A stretch of DNA of 48,250 nucleotides from Lachnospiraceae bacterium (GTDB lineage Bacteria > Bacillota > Clostridia > Lachnospirales > Lachnospiraceae): contig JAUNGG010000023.1 of NCBI GenBank assembly GCA_030524635.1, positions 1-48,250 of the forward strand. Reading direction: 5' to 3'. The stretch's first letter is position 1. Every line of letters starts with the position of its first letter. The position numbers were made by a program, and so were the translations under genes. Below the pieces are notes generated by a model. The model saw nothing but the letters and a program-made list of their open reading frames with translations, ran no database searches and had not been told where the DNA came from. Below, piece after piece: positions 43,649 to 48,250 of this stretch.

Positions 43649-43708
43649 AATATCGAATATCGATATTATTCTTGCTATTATTATATTATCGATATTTGAT
43701 ATCATCAA
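43649..43708 (-). promoter_or_regulatory. padR promoter and PadR operators
   Basis: Minus-strand TTGATG (43708-43703) and perfect TATAAT (43685-43680), 17-base spacer. Dyads with ATATCGATAT cores occur at 43684-43703 (in the spacer) and 43649-43667 (at the start of the transcript), about 35 bases apart. This is the expected layout for PadR repression of its own operon. Confidence 0.8.
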
Positions 43709-43741
43709 CCTGTTTTTACTTACGGATCCTTTACAGTTTTC

Positions 43742-44314
43742 TTACTTCCGTCCCTGTTCCTGCCGGATCTTTTCTTCAGAGATCCGGTTGGCCTCTGCCT
43801 TCAGCGCCTTCATATAATCGGAGAAGGCTACCTCCTTGGCTCCATAATTCATCTGCAGGTCATATTCCAGAGGCAGCCAGGTGGAAATATCCGCTTCATT
43901 GTGCTGAATCACCGCCTCCATCTTATCCAGCGCCTTGTAAATCTTGGCCTCTATGGTTTCCAGCGCCTCCATCTCCTGAAACAGTTCTGCAAGCTCGTTT
44001 GCAAATGGCTCCGGCAGGCCGGACACCCAGCGGGAAATTTGATTGCTCTCCACATCCGAATCCTGCTCTGTTTTCAGAAAAGCCGGAATATCCCCGGTAA
44101 AGGCTTCCCCAAAATCGTGGAGGATACACATGCGGATCACCTTATCCATATCTGCCTGCGGAAACTCATCCTTTACAAAATAGGCCATCAGCGTCAGCCG
44201 CCAGCTGTGCTCCGCCACACTCTCATGCCTTCCTGAAGAAGTCCAGGAATGGCGTGTATTATTTTTCAGCCGCTCCGATAAATCCATTAATTCCATGAAC
44301 TTTTGTATTTCCAT
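43742..44314 (-). CDS. HD-domain phosphohydrolase, YfbR/HDDC2-like
   Basis: 190-residue metal-dependent HD protein. The His of the first motif is in VAEHSWRLTLMAYFV near 33, the His-Asp pair in CILHDFGEAFTGDIPAF near 68-69, and a later conserved Asp is in KALDKMEAVIQH. This matches HD families with 5'-deoxynucleotidase activity on dNMPs; other HD substrates are possible. AGGAGGAAATGAG precedes the ATG. It sits between padR and MATE genes with no clear link to either. Confidence 0.88.
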   Translation of the reverse strand: MEIQKFMELMDLSERLKNNTRHSWTSSGRHESVAEHSWRLTLMAYFVKDEFPQADMDKVIRMCILHDFGEAFTGDIPAFLKTEQDSDVESNQISRWVSGLPEPFANELAELFQEMEALETIEAKIYKALDKMEAVIQHNEADISTWLPLEYDLQMNYGAKEVAFSDYMKALKAEANRISEEKIRQEQGRK

Positions 44315-44399
44315 CTCATTTCCTCCTAAGCATCATTGTATCCTCACCCCTGGTCTACCTACCCGATCGGCAGCCAGTCATAACGATAATCCAGGTTTC

Positions 44400-45749
44400 C
44401 TATGCAATAATCCGTTTCCGGCTCCATTTTCCGGTCAGATACCAACAGAAGGAAATCAGGAAGTTCGCGGTCCAGCCCATGGGAACTGCATACCACACCG
44501 CCTGAACGCCCCAAACCGGCGCGCACAGATTGGCTACCAGCACCCGGATTCCCAGATTCACCAGATTTGCCGCCATATATACATTCACATCTCCTGCGCC
44601 TCGAAGCACCCCGTCTGTTGCTGCCTTAAAACCAATCATCACAAAGAACCAGCTGATAAAGGATACATACGCATTCCCTGCCGCAAAAGCCTCTGCCCCG
44701 CTTTCCATATCAATAAAAGCAGAAATAATCTGATTATGAAACAGATTCAGCGTCAGGCAGATGACGATGCCAAAGCTGACAATGATCAGGAAGCTGCTTT
44801 TCAGCCCCTGGCGCACCCGCTCCGGCTGCTTTGCACCCAGATTCTGCGCGGTAAAGGTTGAAACTGCATTGCCTGTGGCAATCATGGGAACGATACAGAT
44901 GGATTCCACCCTGGTTCCGGCTGAATATCCTGCCAGCACAGAGGAACCGAACCCATTCACCACTGACTGAACTAACAGCATGCCGATGCTGACGATGGAC
45001 AGCTGAATAATGGATGGGACAGCGATCTGTGTGCCGCGAACCAGCATTTCCCGGTCATAAAGCTTTACTGCCTGTCCATCCTCCACCGGATACCGCTTCA
45101 GTTCCCGCATCAGTACCAGGAAGGAAATCACGGCAGAAAGCCCCTGAGCCACAACCGTTGCAATGGCCACTCCGGCCACTCCCATATGCCAGCCCAGAAC
45201 CATCCACAAATCCAGGAATACATTGAGAATTGACGAGAAAATCAAAAAGTACAGCGGAATCTTTGATCTTCCCAGAGCATTAAAGGTGGAGGACAGAATA
45301 TTATACATAAATAAAAAAGGAAGCCCGGTAAAATAAATCTGCAGATACAGCACGGCATCATCAAACACATTCTCCGGCGTTTTCAGCGCCCGCATAATCG
45401 CCGGATTCAAGCAGAAGCCAAAGACAGCCAGCAAAATGCTGAGTACCAGAAAATTAATCAGCGCTGTGTAGGCAGAGGTCCGCATCCTTCTATAATCTTT
45501 CGCCCCCAGATACTGGCTGGTAAGCACCGAAGCGCCGATCCCGCCGCCGATGGCCACCATAATAAACACATTGGTAAAGGAGTAGGAGGCCCCCACAGCC
45601 GCCAGTGCGTCCTCCCCCACAAACCGCCCTACGATGATGGTATCCACCATATTATAAAACTGCTGAAACAGATTCCCGATAATCATCGGAAGTGCAAAGA
45701 AAAATAAGGATTTTCCCGGTTTTCCGGTGAGCATATCATTTGATTTCAT
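44400..45749 (-). CDS. MATE-family efflux transporter (first of pair)
   Basis: 449-residue twelve-helix MATE exporter starting MKSNDMLTGKPGKSLFFFALPMIIGNLFQQFYNMVDTIIVGRFVG, with the MATE signatures IGGGIGASVLTSQYLGA in the N half and AGTRVESICIVPMIATGNAVSTFTAQNLGA in the C half. It would expel cationic or other drugs by Na+ or H+ antiport. ATG 45749 overlaps the stop of the upstream MATE gene by 4 bases (ATGA), so the two are translationally coupled. A long upstream in-frame extension is spurious. Confidence 0.94.
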   Translation of the reverse strand: MKSNDMLTGKPGKSLFFFALPMIIGNLFQQFYNMVDTIIVGRFVGEDALAAVGASYSFTNVFIMVAIGGGIGASVLTSQYLGAKDYRRMRTSAYTALINFLVLSILLAVFGFCLNPAIMRALKTPENVFDDAVLYLQIYFTGLPFLFMYNILSSTFNALGRSKIPLYFLIFSSILNVFLDLWMVLGWHMGVAGVAIATVVAQGLSAVISFLVLMRELKRYPVEDGQAVKLYDREMLVRGTQIAVPSIIQLSIVSIGMLLVQSVVNGFGSSVLAGYSAGTRVESICIVPMIATGNAVSTFTAQNLGAKQPERVRQGLKSSFLIIVSFGIVICLTLNLFHNQIISAFIDMESGAEAFAAGNAYVSFISWFFVMIGFKAATDGVLRGAGDVNVYMAANLVNLGIRVLVANLCAPVWGVQAVWYAVPMGWTANFLISFCWYLTGKWSRKRIIA

Positions 45750-47068
45750 ACTTCCATTCCTCTCTTCTTTCTCATTAACATGACCGCCCCGCAGAGCGTG
45801 ACCGCCTCCGCCGCCCCAAAGGACAGCCAGATTCCCTCCATTCCAAAAAACCTGGATAGTAAAACTGCAAATAACAGGATACAGAAAAACCCTCTCAGCA
45901 ATGCCACGAAAAGAGAGGCTCCCGGTTGTTCGGTAGCGCTGAAATATGAGGCAGCCACAATGTTCAGGCCGGCGCATAAAAATCCTGGGAAATACAGCCG
46001 CAGCCCCTGCTCTGCCATGACGGCCAGCCGAAGATCACCTTGCTGGTTAAACAGCCCCACCAAAGGCGCTGTAAACAGCCATGCACCTGCTGTCAAAAGT
46101 CCTCCGATTCCCAATGCACACAAGATTGAATCGTGAAGCAGCTGTTTCTGCTCGGTGCGGTTCCCTTTTCCATAGGCCTCGCTGAAAAGAGGCTGGCTTC
46201 CCTGTGCAATCCCGGTAAACAGCGCAACCGCCACCAACGCCAGGTTTGCCACCACGCCATAAGCAGCAACTCCAATGTCTCCTTCCATCTGAAGAATCAG
46301 AAGATTGAACACGATCAGCACCACCGCAGAAGAAATCTCATTGATCAGAGAAGCCATGCCCAGTCCGAAAATACTGCCCAGATCCCGCAGCCGGATTGCC
46401 CTAAGTCCCTTCCGGCCTGTCAAATGAAAGGTATTCTGCTTGTTCCAAAAATGAGGGCTCATCACAATCAAACTGACTGCCGGCGACATACAGGTAGCGA
46501 AGGCAGCGCCAAACATTCCCAGATCCAGCGGAAACAGCATCACATAATCCATTATAATATTAAAAAAACTTCCGCTTAACATTCCTGCCATGGCCCGGGA
46601 CGGCCTTCCATCATTTCGGATAAATGCAATCAGCAGATTATTCATAAGAAACAGCGGTGCAAACCAGTACATGGTCCGCATATACGCCGCCGTCATCGGC
46701 CGGATCCCAGCAGAAGCCCCCAGCATTCCGGCCAGCCAATCTGATCCCAGCATGCCTGCAGCGAAAAAAGCAAGACTAAAAAGAACGGCCAGCATAAAGG
46801 CTGTGGTAAAAATCTGGTTTGCCTCCTTCTCTGCATGTCTGGATCGCAAGATTGCAAACCGTGTGGCAGCACCTACCCCGATCATCAGCCCTACGCCGTT
46901 CATCACACTGTAGGCAGGAATTGCCAGATTTAAAGCAGTCAAGCCTTCTGCTCCTAACTTCGCTGCGATAAAGTAAGTATCAGCTAAAATGTAACAGGAT
47001 AACCCCAGCATTCCCCAGATATTAGCCGATACATATCGGATAAATCGTTTCCGCATTTGATTTTCCAT
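45746..47068 (-). CDS. MATE-family efflux transporter (second of pair)
   Basis: 440-residue MATE exporter, MENQMRKRFIRYVSANIWGMLGLSCYILADTYFIAAKLG, with NGVGLMIGVGAATRFAI and the C-half FTGIAQGSQPLFSEAYGKG motif. It is of the MepA/DinF-like branch and differs from its neighbour; the two probably evolved separate substrates or work as a pair. ATG 47068 follows GTAAGGAGAAGATC. It is upstream of, and coupled to, the other MATE gene. Confidence 0.93.
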   Translation of the reverse strand: MENQMRKRFIRYVSANIWGMLGLSCYILADTYFIAAKLGAEGLTALNLAIPAYSVMNGVGLMIGVGAATRFAILRSRHAEKEANQIFTTAFMLAVLFSLAFFAAGMLGSDWLAGMLGASAGIRPMTAAYMRTMYWFAPLFLMNNLLIAFIRNDGRPSRAMAGMLSGSFFNIIMDYVMLFPLDLGMFGAAFATCMSPAVSLIVMSPHFWNKQNTFHLTGRKGLRAIRLRDLGSIFGLGMASLINEISSAVVLIVFNLLILQMEGDIGVAAYGVVANLALVAVALFTGIAQGSQPLFSEAYGKGNRTEQKQLLHDSILCALGIGGLLTAGAWLFTAPLVGLFNQQGDLRLAVMAEQGLRLYFPGFLCAGLNIVAASYFSATEQPGASLFVALLRGFFCILLFAVLLSRFFGMEGIWLSFGAAEAVTLCGAVMLMRKKRGMEV

Positions 47069-47257
47069 GATCTTCTCCTTACCATTTCCGGTTTTGCCCC
47101 ATTTCATCCTGATTCGAATACAAAAATGCCTGTCCTCATCCCTTTTGAGACCGAACGGAATGAGTTCAGGCATTCTCCTCTTTTACCTGGCGGCAAAAAA
47201 GATGCTTTGCGGTGTACTTCCGAATCATCTGGCCGCTGCATCTGCAGCAGTGTTCCA

Positions 47258-47533
47258 TTACTCGTATCCTGGGACTAATTGGATGGTCATGGTCAGATAT
47301 TTTACAATCTCACCCTCGGCCAGTTCCAGATCCTCCACATGGCTTACCTCCGGCAGATCATTTCCCTCATCCATCTCTACCAGAATCCAGTCCGTTGCCG
47401 CTTCTCTGGCATGATCCGCTGCATCCTCCAGTTCCGGACCTTCTGCTACGCAGCCGTCCAGATCTGGGAAATATGCCTGGTATCCCTTTCCATCTTCTTT
47501 TTTCGAAAAAATTGCTGGATATACAATCTTCAT
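47258..47533 (-). CDS. HicB-family antitoxin-like protein, orphan
   Basis: 91-residue HicB-fold protein: MKIVYPAIFSKKEDGKGYQAYFPDLDGCVAEGPELEDAADHAREAATDWI, a partial RNase H-like fold that in HicAB systems neutralises the mRNA interferase HicA. No HicA-like open frame (about 60 residues with GSH) is seen on either side, and there is no C-terminal helix-turn-helix. It may be a solitary HicB-like protein with another role. ATG 47533 has GGAGGACG upstream, and a promoter lies at 47562-47589. Confidence 0.85.
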   Translation of the reverse strand: MKIVYPAIFSKKEDGKGYQAYFPDLDGCVAEGPELEDAADHAREAATDWILVEMDEGNDLPEVSHVEDLELAEGEIVKYLTMTIQLVPGYE

Positions 47534-47561
47534 AGCGTCCTCCAATCATCTCAATGGTTCT

Positions 47562-47589
47562 ATTATACTGAAAATGAAAGAAAATTCAA
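47562..47589 (-). promoter_or_regulatory. Promoter of the HicB-like gene
   Basis: Minus-strand TTGAAT (47589-47584) and perfect TATAAT (47567-47562) with a 16-base spacer, 29 bases before the start. Confidence 0.74.
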
Positions 47590-47650
47590 CCCGGTTTCCC
47601 TGATTCCTTTTGGATATCATTGGATATTATCAGAAATCACGGGGAACTGG

Positions 47651-48142
47651 CTACAGTTCATGGTAATAAGGGCAGATATCCTCATAATGCCCATCCTTCA
47701 TCCGAAAACCGCCTGGGATCACCCCAAGCTGCTGGAAGCCCAGCTTTTCATACAAATGTCTGGCTGATGTGTTGGTACGTACGACCGCATTAAACTGCAG
47801 GACCCGGAATCCATGGGCTTTGCCCTGCTCTAAGCAGTCCGTCACAAGCCGTTCACCGATATGCCGGCCCCGCAGCGTCTTGCTTACTGCGTAACTGGCA
47901 TTGCAGATATGACCGCAGCGCCCTATATTGTTGGGATGCAAAATATAAAGGCCGCAGATTTCCTCCGTTTCCTCATCCTGGGCCACTCCCGTATAGGTCT
48001 GACTTCCAAAAAACTCCCGTCCGGTCTCCAAAGTTAACAGTTCTTCCTGAGGAAATGCAATTCCATCCTCCACAACCTCATTCCAGATCCTGATCATCTC
48101 TGGTAAATCCTTTTCCTCAAATTTTCTCACACACAGCTTCAT
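47651..48142 (-). CDS. GNAT-family N-acetyltransferase
   Basis: 163-residue GNAT protein with the N-terminal VRKFEEKDLPEMIRIWNEVVEDG segment, the acetyl-CoA loop LRGRHIGERLV near 92-102 and the C-terminal TNTSARHLYEKLGFQQLGVIPGGF. The resemblance is to general small-molecule or peptide acetyltransferases (phosphinothricin-acetyltransferase-like); the substrate is unknown. The start at ATG 48142 has AGGAGG 12 bases upstream, a longer spacing than usual. The 33-residue in-frame extension runs through repeats and is unlikely to be translated. Confidence 0.88.
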   Translation of the reverse strand: MKLCVRKFEEKDLPEMIRIWNEVVEDGIAFPQEELLTLETGREFFGSQTYTGVAQDEETEEICGLYILHPNNIGRCGHICNASYAVSKTLRGRHIGERLVTDCLEQGKAHGFRVLQFNAVVRTNTSARHLYEKLGFQQLGVIPGGFRMKDGHYEDICPYYHEL

Positions 48143-48211
48143 CTTGTCCGATTTCCTCCTGTCTTTTCTCTGCCTTTTGTCTATCTTGTATCTGCATTTT
48201 ATCGGCCTTAT

Positions 48212-48250
48212 GCCGGCATCTTGTCTGACTTGCGCCGGCATCTTGTCTGA
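48212..48250. repeat. Direct repeat of GCCGGCATCTTGTCTGA at window end
   Basis: The 17-base word occurs at 48212-48228 and 48234-48250, start to start 22 bases. The second copy runs to the window edge, so the array may continue. The repeat lies upstream of the GNAT gene and holds GCCGGC palindromes. Confidence 0.75.

Noticed and set aside
1..48250. CRISPR arrays, insertion sequences, prophage or integrase genes
   Set aside because: No regularly spaced repeats, transposase, integrase, terminal inverted repeats or phage genes were found. The only tandem repeats are within tex, the DUF134-NifX tail and the last 39 bases.

Overview
The window looks like a chromosome segment of an anaerobic Firmicute of the class Clostridia, most likely Lachnospiraceae. 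The support is long-form HPF, a frameshifted prfB, AGGAGG-type ribosome binding sites, sigma-A promoters with 17-bp spacers, moderate GC, and families typical of gut Clostridia (DUF1576, DUF2812, DUF134/NifX, intracellular GH9). No species can be named from the sequence alone. Most genes lie on the minus strand.

Region 1 (1-17.4 kb) is housekeeping. In transcription order on the minus strand it holds secA, prfB (with its +1 frameshift autoregulatory site), an ACT-domain PheB-like regulator, hom and lysC (aspartate pathway), DUF2752, the RNA-binding factor tex, a YcxB-like membrane protein, the t6A genes tsaE-tsaB with rimI, a small zinc-ribbon protein, RNase Z, tsaD, ispD and two tRNA-Ser genes. 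A DUF4190 gene is the only plus-strand gene here. Between secA and hpf lies a 0.67-kb AT-rich intergenic region with four perfect DnaA boxes arranged as two gap-free tandem pairs.

Region 2 (17.4-36.5 kb) is an accessory catabolic island and the most interesting part. A seven-gene operon runs from an ABC sugar-binding lipoprotein through two permeases, a GH2 beta-mannosidase-like enzyme, RidA and a signal-less GH9 hydrolase to an EamA transporter. Next to it are a SIS-domain sugar-phosphate enzyme with a BadF-type amino-sugar kinase, a YheO-like (DauR-type) regulator, an N-acyl-D-amino-acid deacylase-like amidohydrolase, a D-threonine-aldolase-family PLP enzyme, a D-lyxose/mannose isomerase-like cupin and a DUF1576 membrane protein. 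A 13-bp dyad, CAAC(T/A)TTTTGTTK, recurs about a dozen times between 27.7 and 34.9 kb. It often abuts a -10 box or overlaps a -35 box, and two copies lie inside the 3' end of the kinase gene. I infer one regulon, probably controlled by the YheO-like protein, that combines import, cytoplasmic hydrolysis and amino-sugar/D-amino-acid catabolism of an unidentified glycoconjugate.

Region 3 (36.5-48.25 kb) is mixed: a secreted SH3-NlpC/P60 hydrolase co-transcribed with thioredoxin reductase, a NapH-like 4Fe-4S membrane protein, an SDR reductase, a DUF134-NifX fusion with a His/Cys tail and its own palindromic operator, a PadR gene with ATATCGATAT operators preceding a DUF2812 gene broken by an in-frame amber codon, an HD phosphohydrolase, two translationally coupled MATE exporters, an orphan HicB-like protein and a GNAT acetyltransferase.
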